A stretch of 64,000 nucleotides of DNA. Source: Clostridioides difficile (GTDB taxonomy: Bacteria > Bacillota > Clostridia > Peptostreptococcales > Peptostreptococcaceae). The DNA lies in the NCBI RefSeq assembly GCF_900243075.1, contig NZ_OEZH01000133.1, positions 178,494 through 242,493 on the forward strand, given 5' to 3'. Each line of letters starts with the position of its first letter. Positions within the stretch are counted from its first letter, which is position 1. Positions 1-7,970 of this stretch are shown here, in pieces. The notes beneath the pieces are model-generated. The model saw only the letters and a program-made list of their open reading frames with translations. It was not told the DNA's origin and did no database searches. Made by a program: the position numbers and the translations under genes.

Positions 1-525
1 ACTAATCTCAGCAGGAATTACATCAGCTATGTCTCCAATACTTTTTCTAGTAAGGAGTTTTTTTAGTATAAAAGCTAATAATAATCCACAAATTGAACTT
101 ATTATTAGGCTCATACCTTCACTTATATTCGTTTCTGCAAGTATTACATAATACAATCCTATTGTTAAAAAGGATGTAACTATACACATATAATTTCTTA
201 CTTCGTAAGTTCTAGCTATCTCTTCTATGAATGCAGCTCCTCTTTTTACAAGTTGAACTTCCTCTAAGTTTTGCAATGTATTTCTTCTATTTGCTCTCAC
301 TTGTCTAAATTGTTCTGCTGCTAGGGACAAAAATGTTATAGATGTATAAGAACGATCTATAAGAGCTGGAACCAATAATGCTCCTAGTGAAGAAGCGACG
401 AATGCTAATATAAGTTGAGACAGTAAAACATTTGGTTGCGTTGGATACTGCTTTTGGTCTAAATTCAACATTATAACTCTAGATGTTATACCAATAATAA
501 CAGCAACAAAAAATACTCTATCCAT
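1..525 (-). CDS. YIEGIA-family membrane protein, 3' part cut by window edge
   Basis: The first 175 codons of a minus-strand gene run off the left edge. The ATG at 525 follows an AGGAG site 8 bases upstream. The reading is closely parallel to the next gene upstream (570-1502): both have a hydrophobic N-terminus with a 'QYP' segment, a 'SLGA...PALID' stretch and the motif 'FIEEIARTYE', and both reach 'DIADVIPAEIS'. That motif matches the block that names the YIEGIA family (PF14045), conserved membrane proteins of spore-formers with no settled biochemical role. Several membrane segments are visible. Only 44 bp separate it from the upstream paralogue, so the two are probably co-transcribed. The family call comes from motif recognition. 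Confidence 0.75.
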   Translation of the reverse strand, partial: MDRVFFVAVIIGITSRVIMLNLDQKQYPTQPNVLLSQLILAFVASSLGALLVPALIDRSYTSITFLSLAAEQFRQVRANRRNTLQNLEEVQLVKRGAAFIEEIARTYEVRNYMCIVTSFLTIGLYYVILAETNISEGMSLIISSICGLLLAFILKKLLTRKSIGDIADVIPAEIS

Positions 526-569
526 TAAATCACTCCTAAAATATTTAATCTAAAATATTACATTTAAAT

Positions 570-1502
570 CTATAAAGTTTTTCTAGAAAAATCACTCTGT
601 TTTCCTTTTGATGTTTCTATAATAGGCGTACTTTTCACTACATCTATCATGACATCTATATCTTTGAGTATTGGCATATATGGTATAACCACAGTACTTT
701 TTTTTAAGTTAGTCTTAGATATAGCTACAATATCAACCTCATCTACATCTCTATCTATACCCATATGAATAAATAGATTATGTATTATAGCTTGTCTTTG
801 CCCTATATCATTTACTATTCCAAATGCACCTAAATCTCTTGGTATAACTTCTACAGCCAGACATTCATTTCTGTATTTTTCTCTTGTACTTTCTAGACCT
901 ATATTCGTTATTATTACATCATTTACCATTAAAATAGGTCCTTCAAAACTTATTTTCGCAGGAACTATATCCGCTATATCTGCTATACTGTTTCTTCTTA
1001 AAAATCTTCTAAAAATTAAACCAACAATAGACCCTGACACAATAGCTAATACTGTACAATAAAGAAAGCTAAGGTTATACTTTCTTGCAAAAACAATATA
1101 AACTATAGAAGATACTAATGCAGAAAAGAGACTTATATAACTTCTAGATTCATACGTAGATGCTATTTCTTCGACGTAAGCATCTCCCTTTGGTACTAAT
1201 TCTTCATTGTCAATATTTTTTAATGTTATTCTCTCCTGCTCTGCAAGACCTTGAAACTGTTGTATTGCTACTGCAAAAAATGTCAATGCTGCAAACTCCT
1301 TGTCTATAAGTGCAGGCAATGCTATAGCACCTAATGAAGCTGAAAGCCCAGATATAATTATCTGTTCTAAATAATCTTGTGGTCTTGATGGGTATTGTTT
1401 GTCTGTAACTCTTAAAACTAATCCTCTACATAATATTCCTACAACTAGTGCAACTATAAAAGAGTGTCTAAATAAATTTGCATTCAATAAACTTTCTTCC
1501 AT
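570..1502 (-). CDS. YIEGIA-family membrane protein
   Basis: A 310-residue protein with about four or five hydrophobic segments in the first 170 residues and a soluble C-terminal half. The motif 'AYVEEIASTYESRSY' near residue 110 is the YIEGIA-type block, and 'DIADIVPAKISFEGPI' begins the soluble part. The ATG at 1502 has AAGGAG 8 bases upstream. It is the paralogue of the partial gene that follows it, so the pair is a tandem duplication that has diverged. The precise function is unknown; the family is typical of endospore formers. It lies downstream of the histidine kinase gene but behind a hairpin at 1530-1571, so it probably has its own transcript. Confidence 0.75.
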   Translation of the reverse strand: MEESLLNANLFRHSFIVALVVGILCRGLVLRVTDKQYPSRPQDYLEQIIISGLSASLGAIALPALIDKEFAALTFFAVAIQQFQGLAEQERITLKNIDNEELVPKGDAYVEEIASTYESRSYISLFSALVSSIVYIVFARKYNLSFLYCTVLAIVSGSIVGLIFRRFLRRNSIADIADIVPAKISFEGPILMVNDVIITNIGLESTREKYRNECLAVEVIPRDLGAFGIVNDIGQRQAIIHNLFIHMGIDRDVDEVDIVAISKTNLKKSTVVIPYMPILKDIDVMIDVVKSTPIIETSKGKQSDFSRKTL

Positions 1503-1529
1503 TTTCTCAGCTCCTTCTCTTATATAGTT

Positions 1530-1571
1530 TGTGCAAAAAACAAAAAAAATTCCCTTCTATTTAAGGAAATT
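1530..1571 (-). terminator. Terminator at the end of the histidine kinase gene
   Basis: On the minus strand a 10-bp stem (AAATTTCCTT / AAGGGAATTT, one G-T pair, 6-base loop) is followed by a long T-rich run. The 5' arm overlaps the last codons of the kinase. This closes the nrdR-pgeF-regulator-kinase transcript. Confidence 0.75.
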
Positions 1572-2846
1572 TTTTTGTAATATTGTAACTATGAATTCGC
1601 TACCAATACCAAGTTCACTTTTTACTTTTATACATCCATTTAGCGATTTAACTATATGCTTAGTTATAGCCAATCCTAAACCCGTTCCTCCTACATCTCT
1701 ACTTCTTGCTTTATCTACTCTATAAAATCGTTCAAATATGCGTTCTACGTCTTCTTTTGGTATCCCTACACCATTATCTATAACTTTGATTACTATTTTT
1801 TCTTCATCTTTTAAAACTACAACTTGTACAATACCATTATCCTGAGTATATTTTATAGCATTATCAACTAGGTTTAAAAATACTTGTTTTATATAATCCT
1901 TATTAGATAATATACTTATTGACTTATCATCACATTTATATAAAATTTCTATATTTTTTTCACTAGCTGAATGTTGAGTTATTTCATATACCTCTTTAAA
2001 TACATCATATACTACAACATTTTCCATAAGAAGAGTATCTTTATTTTCCACAAATGATAATAATAATATATCATCAATCAATCTTTTTAATCTATCTGAT
2101 TCACTTTCTATTATTTCTAAGAATCTATTTCTAGTATTCACATCTATATTTTCATTTGACTTTAGTGTTTCAACAAATCCACTTATAGATGTAAGTGGTG
2201 TTTTAAGTTCATGACTTACATTTGCAACAAAATCACTTCTCATATTTTCAAGCTTAACTTTTTTAGTAATATCTTCTATATTTACTATCGAACCTATTAT
2301 TACATTGTTGGTATTTTGAAGATAAACTGGGTCTACTTTTATTTTGTATACTATATCATCTTTAGTAGTAATATTGGCAGTTTCATTATCTTTAGAACCA
2401 ATAAATCGAAGTATCTGTCTTAATATTTCTTCTTCTTTTATTACAACATTGATATTGTGACCTTCAACCATTTGATTTGGTTCACTTTTTATCATTTCTT
2501 TTGCTTCATCATTTATCAGAAGTATATTTCCATTCACATCTATAGCCAGAATTCCATGAGATATACTCTTTAATATAGACCTTAACTGTAAATGCTTATA
2601 CTGTACTTCTTCTAATGTTTTATCCATATTCTTTATCATATGATTAAAATTTCTAGCTAATTCTCCAAGCTCTCCTTTGGCTGATATATTAAGCCTAGCA
2701 TGGTATTCATTATTACTTACTTTTTTTGAGACATATATAAATTCTTTTAAATATTTTCTTAATGTTATTGTGTATCTTACAGCTAATATCACAATAGCTA
2801 TAGACAACATAACAATAAAAAAATATATACTGTTTAATTCTTCCAC
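1557..2846 (-). CDS. Sensor histidine kinase, PhoR-like
   Basis: A 429-residue membrane kinase. A single N-terminal membrane helix (about residues 7-27) leads into a HAMP segment, a PAS-like domain (about 80-190), a HisKA domain with the phospho-acceptor box 'NVSHELKTPLTS', and a HATPase with N-box 'NLVDNAIKYTQ', 'DNGVGIP' and 'GGTGLGLAI'. Unlike PhoR proteins with an extracellular Cache domain, there is almost no extracytoplasmic loop, so the input is probably membrane or cytoplasmic. The start is GTG at 2846 with AGGAG 9 bases upstream. The gene follows the response regulator by 27 bp and the two form a cognate pair. The signal is unknown; a phosphate role is not shown by the sequence. Confidence 0.9.
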   Translation of the reverse strand: MEELNSIYFFIVMLSIAIVILAVRYTITLRKYLKEFIYVSKKVSNNEYHARLNISAKGELGELARNFNHMIKNMDKTLEEVQYKHLQLRSILKSISHGILAIDVNGNILLINDEAKEMIKSEPNQMVEGHNINVVIKEEEILRQILRFIGSKDNETANITTKDDIVYKIKVDPVYLQNTNNVIIGSIVNIEDITKKVKLENMRSDFVANVSHELKTPLTSISGFVETLKSNENIDVNTRNRFLEIIESESDRLKRLIDDILLLSFVENKDTLLMENVVVYDVFKEVYEITQHSASEKNIEILYKCDDKSISILSNKDYIKQVFLNLVDNAIKYTQDNGIVQVVVLKDEEKIVIKVIDNGVGIPKEDVERIFERFYRVDKARSRDVGGTGLGLAITKHIVKSLNGCIKVKSELGIGSEFIVTILQKNFLK

Positions 2847-2873
2847 AAGATAACACTCCTAAAATATAACCTC

Positions 2874-3566
2874 TTAATCTATTTTGTATCCTACACCTCT
2901 TATAGTCTCTATATATTTTTCTGATTTATCTTCATCTTCTATTTTTTTTCTTAAATATCTTATATGAACATCTACTGTTCTAGTTTCTCCATAGTATTCA
3001 TATCCCCATATTTTATCTAAAAGATAATTTCTTGAAAGTACTTTTCCTTTATTTTGAATTAATAATTTTAACAATTCAAATTCCTTAAGTGTTAACTCTA
3101 TCTTTTCAGAACCTTTAGTGACTTCATGCTTTGATAAATCTAGTTTTAAATTACCTGTAGTAAGTATATTATTTTCTTCACCTAAGCTAGTCAAGTTATA
3201 TCTTCTTAAAACAGAACTAATCCTAGCTAACAACTCTTTTATACTAAATGGCTTAGTTATATAGTCATCAGCACCTATTTCAAGCCCTTCAACCTTGTCA
3301 TTTTCCATATTCTTAGCAGTAAGCATTATAACAGGAATATTTTTTAAGTCTTTATCACTTCTTATTTTTCTCAAAACTTCTATTCCACTTATATTTGGTA
3401 GCATCCAATCTAAAAGTATTAAATCTGGTTTAATTTCCTTAGCTTTTATAAATCCATCAAACCCATCATATGAATAACTAACTTCATAATTTGACACCTC
3501 CAAATTGAATTTTAATAGCTCAACTATATGCATTTCATCGTCTATAACAAGCACTTTAGTATTCAT
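2874..3566 (-). CDS. OmpR/PhoB-family response regulator
   Basis: A 230-residue regulator. The receiver domain has the acidic pair D9-D10, phospho-acceptor D53 in 'LILLDWMLP', and 'DDYITKPF' carrying the conserved lysine. The C-terminal winged helix ends in 'VDVHIRYLRKKIED' and 'IRGVGYKI', typical of the OmpR/PhoB class. It lies 14 bp after pgeF and just before the kinase. It should bind direct repeats in target promoters once phosphorylated. It resembles PhoP/PhoB most closely, but many paralogues exist in Clostridia, so no symbol is given. Confidence 0.92.
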   Translation of the reverse strand: MNTKVLVIDDEMHIVELLKFNLEVSNYEVSYSYDGFDGFIKAKEIKPDLILLDWMLPNISGIEVLRKIRSDKDLKNIPVIMLTAKNMENDKVEGLEIGADDYITKPFSIKELLARISSVLRRYNLTSLGEENNILTTGNLKLDLSKHEVTKGSEKIELTLKEFELLKLLIQNKGKVLSRNYLLDKIWGYEYYGETRTVDVHIRYLRKKIEDEDKSEKYIETIRGVGYKID

Positions 3567-3580
3567 TAAAAAGCTCCTCT

Positions 3581-4342
3581 CTATTTTATCTGTAGTACCG
3601 TTCCTATTCGTTCTGATGCCTTATTATGTTTTCTATAAGAGTGGAATTCATCTGCTCTACAACTAGTGCATAAATTTAAATTTATTATATTCTCTTTTTT
3701 AACTCCACTACATCTCAGCATATACTCATTAATTTTCCATAAATCTAAATAGTAACTTCCCTCTTTTATTATATAGAACTTTTCATCATTATTTGTAAGA
3801 ATTGTGTTAAATTTTTCTACCAAATCCTCAGATACTTCATAACAACAAGGCCCAATTGATGGCCCAATTATACATACTAAGTCTTCAGGAGCTGTTTTAT
3901 AACATTCAGACATTAATTGTATTGTTTTATGACCTATATTACTAAAAGTACCTCTCCAGCCTGCATGAGCCAGTCCTATGGCTTTATTTTTAGCATCTAT
4001 GATTGAGATAGGTACACAATCTGCAGTAAATAGTAAAAGGGGTACTTTCTCTAAGTTTGTTATAAGTGCATCTCCATCTATTCTTTTCCCTATAGTATCT
4101 TCATTAACTACGTTAACTATATCTGAATGTATTTGAGAATTACTAGTTAAATTTTCAAATGTCAAATCACATTCTTTACATACTTTTAACATGTCTTCTT
4201 TATTTTTTGCATCTATATTCTTACATGTTATAACTAGATTTATAGAATCTAATTTTTCATCAAGTTCTTTACAATTACCATCTAAATTAACATACTCTTT
4301 AATATCTTGTACATTTTTTATATTTATATAATCTTTCATCAT
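3581..4342 (-). CDS. pgeF: Purine nucleoside phosphorylase / YfiH-type laccase-domain protein
   Basis: A 253-residue protein of the YfiH/YlmD (DUF152) family. The characteristic blocks '[13 protein letters not shown]', '[10 protein letters not shown]' and '[11 protein letters not shown]' carry the Cys/His metal-site residues, and '[15 protein letters not shown]' closes the domain. Family members act on purine nucleosides and were earlier called polyphenol oxidases; one also edits peptidoglycan precursors (PgeF). The start ATG at 4342 overlaps the nrdR stop codon, so the two are translationally coupled. In Bacillus the homologue is also close to sigE/sigG and ylm genes. Confidence 0.85.
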   Translation of the reverse strand: MMKDYINIKNVQDIKEYVNLDGNCKELDEKLDSINLVITCKNIDAKNKEDMLKVCKECDLTFENLTSNSQIHSDIVNVVNEDTIGKRIDGDALITNLEKVPLLLFTADCVPISIIDAKNKAIGLAHAGWRGTFSNIGHKTIQLMSECYKTAPEDLVCIIGPSIGPCCYEVSEDLVEKFNTILTNNDEKFYIIKEGSYYLDLWKINEYMLRCSGVKKENIINLNLCTSCRADEFHSYRKHNKASERIGTVLQIK

Positions 4343-4800
4343 TTGTCTCCTTTTTCTATCAATATACTTTTAAGCTCATTTACAAAAGTATTTATATCTT
4401 TAAACTGTCTATACACAGAAGCAAATCTCACATAGGCAACTTCATCTAAATCTTTCAACTTATCCATTACCATCTCACCAATTTTTTTGGTTTCAATTTC
4501 TTCTATAAAACATTTATTTATTTCATTTTCAATATGTACAACAATACTTTCAATCTCTTCAATAGATACAGGTCTTTTTTCACATGCTTTTAATAACCCA
4601 TATTTTATCTTTTCTCTATCAAAATATTCTCTACTATTATCCTTTTTAATAACCATTAAAGGAGTTGTTTCTATTTTCTCATATGTGGTGAATCTCTTTT
4701 TACACGATTCACATTCACGTCTTCTTCTGATAGATTTTAAATCTGTATGTCTAGAATCTATTACCTTTGATTCTTTATAATTACAATAAGGACATTGCAT
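4339..4800 (-). CDS. nrdR: Transcriptional repressor NrdR
   Basis: A 153-residue protein of normal NrdR length. The N-terminal zinc ribbon shows two Cys pairs, 'CPYC' at residues 3-6 and '[12 protein letters not shown]', and is followed by an ATP-cone domain starting near '[12 protein letters not shown]'. NrdR senses (d)ATP and represses ribonucleotide reductase genes by binding NrdR boxes. No reductase genes lie in the window, so it acts in trans. It overlaps pgeF by 4 bp and probably heads the transcript that includes the two-component pair. Confidence 0.95.
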   Translation of the reverse strand: MQCPYCNYKESKVIDSRHTDLKSIRRRRECESCKKRFTTYEKIETTPLMVIKKDNSREYFDREKIKYGLLKACEKRPVSIEEIESIVVHIENEINKCFIEEIETKKIGEMVMDKLKDLDEVAYVRFASVYRQFKDINTFVNELKSILIEKGDK

Positions 4801-4821
4801 CTATATTCCTCCTTTGTTTAA

Positions 4822-5085
4822 CTATATCTCAAACTCATCTAAGCTTAATTCTGAACCTATATTTACTATTATTGTATCACAACCTATTTTAAGTATATCA
4901 TTCCAAAATATAACTTCTTCATCCCCTCCTCTTGAAAAAAAACTTCTACTTCCATCTCCAAAAATGGTAAATGAGACTACTTTCCCTTCATGAATATCCA
5001 TATCTATGTCTATTATAAATCCCATCCTTTTTCCATTTTTTACATTTATAATTTCTTTTTCCATTATATCAGAAACTCTAATCAT
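4822..5085 (-). CDS. YlmC/YmxH-family PRC-barrel protein
   Basis: An 87-residue protein with a PRC-barrel-like fold signature 'IINVKNGKRMGFIIDIDMD'. It matches the YlmC/YmxH family of spore-formers, small proteins often encoded near sigG and sometimes annotated as sporulation proteins. The start ATG at 5085 has an AAAGGGTGAG ribosome site. It lies 21 bp before nrdR and 103 bp after sigG, with the sigG terminator between. The function is not established. Confidence 0.8.
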   Translation of the reverse strand: MIRVSDIMEKEIINVKNGKRMGFIIDIDMDIHEGKVVSFTIFGDGSRSFFSRGGDEEVIFWNDILKIGCDTIIVNIGSELSLDEFEI

Positions 5086-5127
5086 ATTATACTCACCCTT
5101 TCTTTAAAAATAAATATGTATCGAAGT

Positions 5128-5155
5128 AAAAAAAAATGACCTATATAGGTCATTT
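5128..5155 (-). terminator. Terminator after sigG
   Basis: A perfect 10-bp stem AAATGACCTA / TAGGTCATTT with a TA loop, followed on the minus strand by nine T residues. It separates sigG from the ylmC-nrdR transcript. Confidence 0.85.
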
Positions 5156-5188
5156 AAATTAAAATAATGTTTACAGTCCATGGATTAC

Positions 5189-5962
5189 TTATACATATTT
5201 TCTCATATTTTTTAAAGCATTCTTTTCAATTCTTGATACTTGTGCTTGAGATATACCGATTTCATCAGCAACTTCTATCTGAGTTCTTCCTTTGTAAAAC
5301 CTTAAATCTAATACCAACTTCTCTCTACTATTTAATTTCTTAATAGCTTCTTTAAGTGATATTTCTTGCAACCAATTTTCATCAGTATCTTTTTTATCTT
5401 GAACCTGATCCATAACGAATATTGCATCTCCATTGTCTTGATATACTGGATCAAATAGAGATATTGGGTCTTGTATGGCATCAAGTGCCATTACAACTGA
5501 CTCTACTTCTAATTCTAATTCTTTTGCTATTTCTGATACTGTAGGTTCCTTAGAATTTGTTCTAATTAATCTTTCTCTAACTTGTAGCGCCTTATATGCT
5601 ATATCTTTTAATGATCTGCTTACTCTAATTGGATTATTGTCTCTTAAATATCTTCTAATTTCTCCTATAATCATAGGAACAGCATAAGTTGAAAACCTTA
5701 CATTTTGACTTAAATCAAAATTATCTATAGCTTTTATAAGACCAATACAACCTATTTGAAATAAATCGTCTATATTTTCTCCTCTGTTGTTAAACTTTTT
5801 TATTACACTCAAGACTAATCTTAAATTTCCTCTTACAAACTGTTGTCTGGCTTCTTCATCACCATTTTTTATTTGTAATAAAAGTTCCTTCATTTGCTTA
5901 TTTTTAAGAACTGGAAGTTCAGATGTATTAACACCACATATTTCAACCTTATTAACTTGCAT
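5189..5962 (-). CDS. sigG: Forespore sigma factor SigG
   Basis: A 257-residue sigma-70 family protein of the usual SigG length. The N-terminus 'VNKVEICGVNTSELPVLK' is the SigG-type leader. Region 2 has 'RGNLRLVLSVIKKF' and 'DDLFQIGCIGLIKAID', region 3 follows, and region 4 has the helix-turn-helix 'TQIEVADEIGISQAQVSRIE'. SigG directs late forespore transcription such as SASP genes. The start at 5962 has GAGAGGACTGAAA upstream. It follows sigE by 91 bp, as in Bacillus and other clostridia. A sigma-F/G-like promoter is visible in the gap, consistent with separate forespore expression. Confidence 0.96.
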   Translation of the reverse strand: MQVNKVEICGVNTSELPVLKNKQMKELLLQIKNGDEEARQQFVRGNLRLVLSVIKKFNNRGENIDDLFQIGCIGLIKAIDNFDLSQNVRFSTYAVPMIIGEIRRYLRDNNPIRVSRSLKDIAYKALQVRERLIRTNSKEPTVSEIAKELELEVESVVMALDAIQDPISLFDPVYQDNGDAIFVMDQVQDKKDTDENWLQEISLKEAIKKLNSREKLVLDLRFYKGRTQIEVADEIGISQAQVSRIEKNALKNMRKYV

Positions 5963-6000
5963 ACATTTTCAGTCCTCTCTCAAAAGTATTCATCTATTGA

Positions 6001-6029
6001 AATTATTTACATTTCCAATTTTTTTATAC
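6001..6029 (-). promoter_or_regulatory. Candidate sigma-F/sigma-G promoter of sigG
   Basis: On the minus strand GTATA (6029-6025) is followed about 15 bp later by GTAAATAAT (6010-6002). This resembles the -35 GTATA type used by forespore sigma factors. It lies about 40 bp upstream of the sigG start. The -10 match is loose, so this is tentative. Confidence 0.4.
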
Positions 6030-6053
6030 TTTTTAAGAAGAATTAATTTAACA

Positions 6054-6776
6054 TTATACAAATTTTTTCATTTCTTTTTGTAATCTTGAAATTATTTTCT
6101 TTTCAAGTCTAGATATGTAGGACTGAGATATTCCAAGCATTCCAGCAACTTCTTTTTGTGTTTTTTCAATACCTTTATCTATAAGACCAAATCTTAATTC
6201 CATAATTTGCTTTTCTCTGTCACTTAATCTGTCAAGTGCCATAACCAATAAATCTCTGTCTATTTCTTCTTCAATTATTTTGTATATTTCATCATTTTCT
6301 GTACCCAAAACATCAGATAATAAAAGTTCATTTCCATCTAAATCTATATTTAAAGGTTCATCAAATGATACTTCTGTCTTCTTTTTATTATTTTTTCTTA
6401 AGTACATTAATATTTCATTTTCTATACATCTTGAAGCATAAGTTGCCAATTTTATGTTTTTATTCAGTTTAAAAGTATTAACTGCTTTTATCAAACCTAT
6501 AGTTCCTATTGAAATCAAATCTTCTACATCTATACCTGTATTTTCAAATTTTCTTGATATGTAGACCACTAATCTAAGATTTCTTTCTATTAAAATCGAC
6601 TTTACACTTTCATCTGTTTCTAGTTTTTGTAAAAGCTCCATTTCTTCTTCTGGTTTTAATGGAGGAGGAAGTATATTTGCCCCTCCCATATAATATATTC
6701 CCTTTGGCTTTATTATTTTTAATTTAATACCTAACATAGTAATAAAGCTTATAATTCTTTCTTTCAATCGTAACAT
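6054..6776 (-). CDS. sigE: Mother-cell sigma factor precursor pro-SigE
   Basis: A 240-residue sigma factor. The first ~28 residues ('[19 protein letters not shown]...') are an amphipathic/hydrophobic pro-sequence, followed by '[18 protein letters not shown]', the block next to the SpoIIGA cleavage region. Region 2 ('[17 protein letters not shown]', '[15 protein letters not shown]') and region 4 ('[20 protein letters not shown]') are intact. SigE becomes active in the mother cell after pro-sequence removal. The ATG at 6776 has AAGGGGGA upstream, and the gene starts 24 bp after spoIIGA. Confidence 0.97.
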   Translation of the reverse strand: MLRLKERIISFITMLGIKLKIIKPKGIYYMGGANILPPPLKPEEEMELLQKLETDESVKSILIERNLRLVVYISRKFENTGIDVEDLISIGTIGLIKAVNTFKLNKNIKLATYASRCIENEILMYLRKNNKKKTEVSFDEPLNIDLDGNELLLSDVLGTENDEIYKIIEEEIDRDLLVMALDRLSDREKQIMELRFGLIDKGIEKTQKEVAGMLGISQSYISRLEKKIISRLQKEMKKFV

Positions 6777-6800
6777 TCCTTGTCCCCCTTAAATTTTCAC

Positions 6801-7646
6801 CTAAAATCCAGGCAATATATTTGGATTCATTATTGCTCCATACTCTCTATCATTAAAATTTGAAATACCGAGTATTATATTTCCTATCTTTTGTTCATCT
6901 ACTTCTATATAGTCAGCTTTTAAGCCTATTATTATGCTTGTCTTATTACTTCCAGCATGTTTATAAGGTATTATTCTAACCCTACCTGAAGTTTTATCAT
7001 CTAAACTTCCTATAATTTCTTGTGCTTTTTTCATATCTATATCTTCATAATTAATATTTAATAGTTTTTCTGGAATAAATCCTTCTAACACACTTGACTT
7101 AACTATTATTACATCGCTTTGACTTATTGGGTCTTTTAATAAATTTCCACTATCTACTAAAGCCGTACAGCAAAAACTTTTTTCCAGTAAGTTTATATTT
7201 ATAGTCTTTGTAAGCTCCTTAATGTATTTAAGCATCTTCAAATCTTTATAAATGTATTTTAATAATTCGCAACTTACATAAGTACATGCAATTAAGAAAG
7301 ATATTTTTAAATGACTTATTCCTGTAAAATAAATTATAAAATAAGTGCTTCCAGAAATAAAAATGTTTACTAGGTAAAAAACTAATGCTACATGAACATA
7401 ATCTTTTTTGCTCTTACTTCTAAATGAAATTAAAGTTATTATACTCATGATTATTATTTTAAACGGTACAGTAAATAGTATATTCATTGATGGATACAAA
7501 TAAGCAACAGAATAGGCACCTCCTAAACTAGCCCCCAACAACTTATTTTTTTTAGGATTATATTTTTTAGTAAGAATAGAAGTACAACTTATAATAATAT
7601 AATTTATTACTAGGTTTTCTATAACATAGTACTCAATATACACCAT
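6801..7646 (-). CDS. spoIIGA: Pro-SigE processing aspartic protease SpoIIGA
   Basis: A 281-residue protein with about five N-terminal membrane helices (to about residue 145) and a C-terminal aspartic-protease-like domain with 'CTALVDSGNLLKDP', where DSG is the catalytic motif of the family. It cleaves the pro-sequence of SigE, encoded 24 bp downstream. The ATG at 7646 is chosen because AAGGGGGG lies 4 bases upstream and the protein then begins 'MVYIEYYVIENL' as in the family; a 16-codon longer frame lacks a ribosome site. Expression is expected from the spoIIG-type promoter at 7674-7707. Confidence 0.95.
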   Translation of the reverse strand: MVYIEYYVIENLVINYIIISCTSILTKKYNPKKNKLLGASLGGAYSVAYLYPSMNILFTVPFKIIIMSIITLISFRSKSKKDYVHVALVFYLVNIFISGSTYFIIYFTGISHLKISFLIACTYVSCELLKYIYKDLKMLKYIKELTKTININLLEKSFCCTALVDSGNLLKDPISQSDVIIVKSSVLEGFIPEKLLNINYEDIDMKKAQEIIGSLDDKTSGRVRIIPYKHAGSNKTSIIIGLKADYIEVDEQKIGNIILGISNFNDREYGAIMNPNILPGF

Positions 7647-7673
7647 GTATCCCCCCTTAAAACCTTTAAACAT

Positions 7674-7721
7674 ATTATAAGATAGTATGTACAAAATTTT
7701 ATGTCACTTTTGATGGTCGAA
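7674..7721 (-). promoter_or_regulatory. spoIIG-type promoter: -10, 22-bp spacer, -35, Spo0A-box-like site
   Basis: On the minus strand a perfect TATAAT (7679-7674) is preceded by a 22-bp spacer and GTGACA (7707-7702). Bacillus subtilis spoIIG is known for a sigma-A promoter with the same abnormal 22-bp spacing, activated by Spo0A~P. Just upstream, GGTCGAA on the plus strand (7715-7721) matches the Spo0A box TGTCGAA at six of seven bases. TGTCGCC at 7773-7779 is a weaker second candidate. The positions are observed; Spo0A control is inferred. Confidence 0.6.
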
Positions 7722-7873
7722 TCCAAAACAAATTCTATTTAAAAAGAACAATGATATATGTCTTATACTTTATGTCGCCAAAAGATATATTTTTAATATT
7801 AAACAAATAGACTTTTTTGTAGAATCCAATATATCTAGGTAGAAGTTATTCGTTCTATTTTTGGTATATTTCC
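7722..7873. other. Intergenic stretch upstream of spoIIGA
   Basis: AT-rich DNA between the spoIIG promoter region and the terminator of the solute-binding gene. No reading frame with a ribosome site is seen. It holds the weak second Spo0A-like site at 7773-7779 and otherwise nothing recognised. Confidence 0.5.
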
Positions 7874-7947
7874 ATAAAAAAAGACCACACAATTTAATGA
7901 TATATCAAGTAAACCTTTTACTTGTATAAAATCAAATTACATGGTCC
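7874..7947 (-). terminator. Terminator after the solute-binding protein gene
   Basis: A nested hairpin on the minus strand: outer arms GACCATGTAATTT / AAATTGTGTGGTC and inner arms CAAGTAAA / TTTACTTG, followed by seven T residues. It lies 24 bp after the stop codon at 7971. Confidence 0.8.
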
Positions 7948-7970
7948 ATAAATTCAAATACAAACTTAAA

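Noticed and set aside
7773..7779. Second Spo0A box TGTCGCC
   Set aside because: Only five of seven bases match; kept as a note on the promoter but not called as a site.
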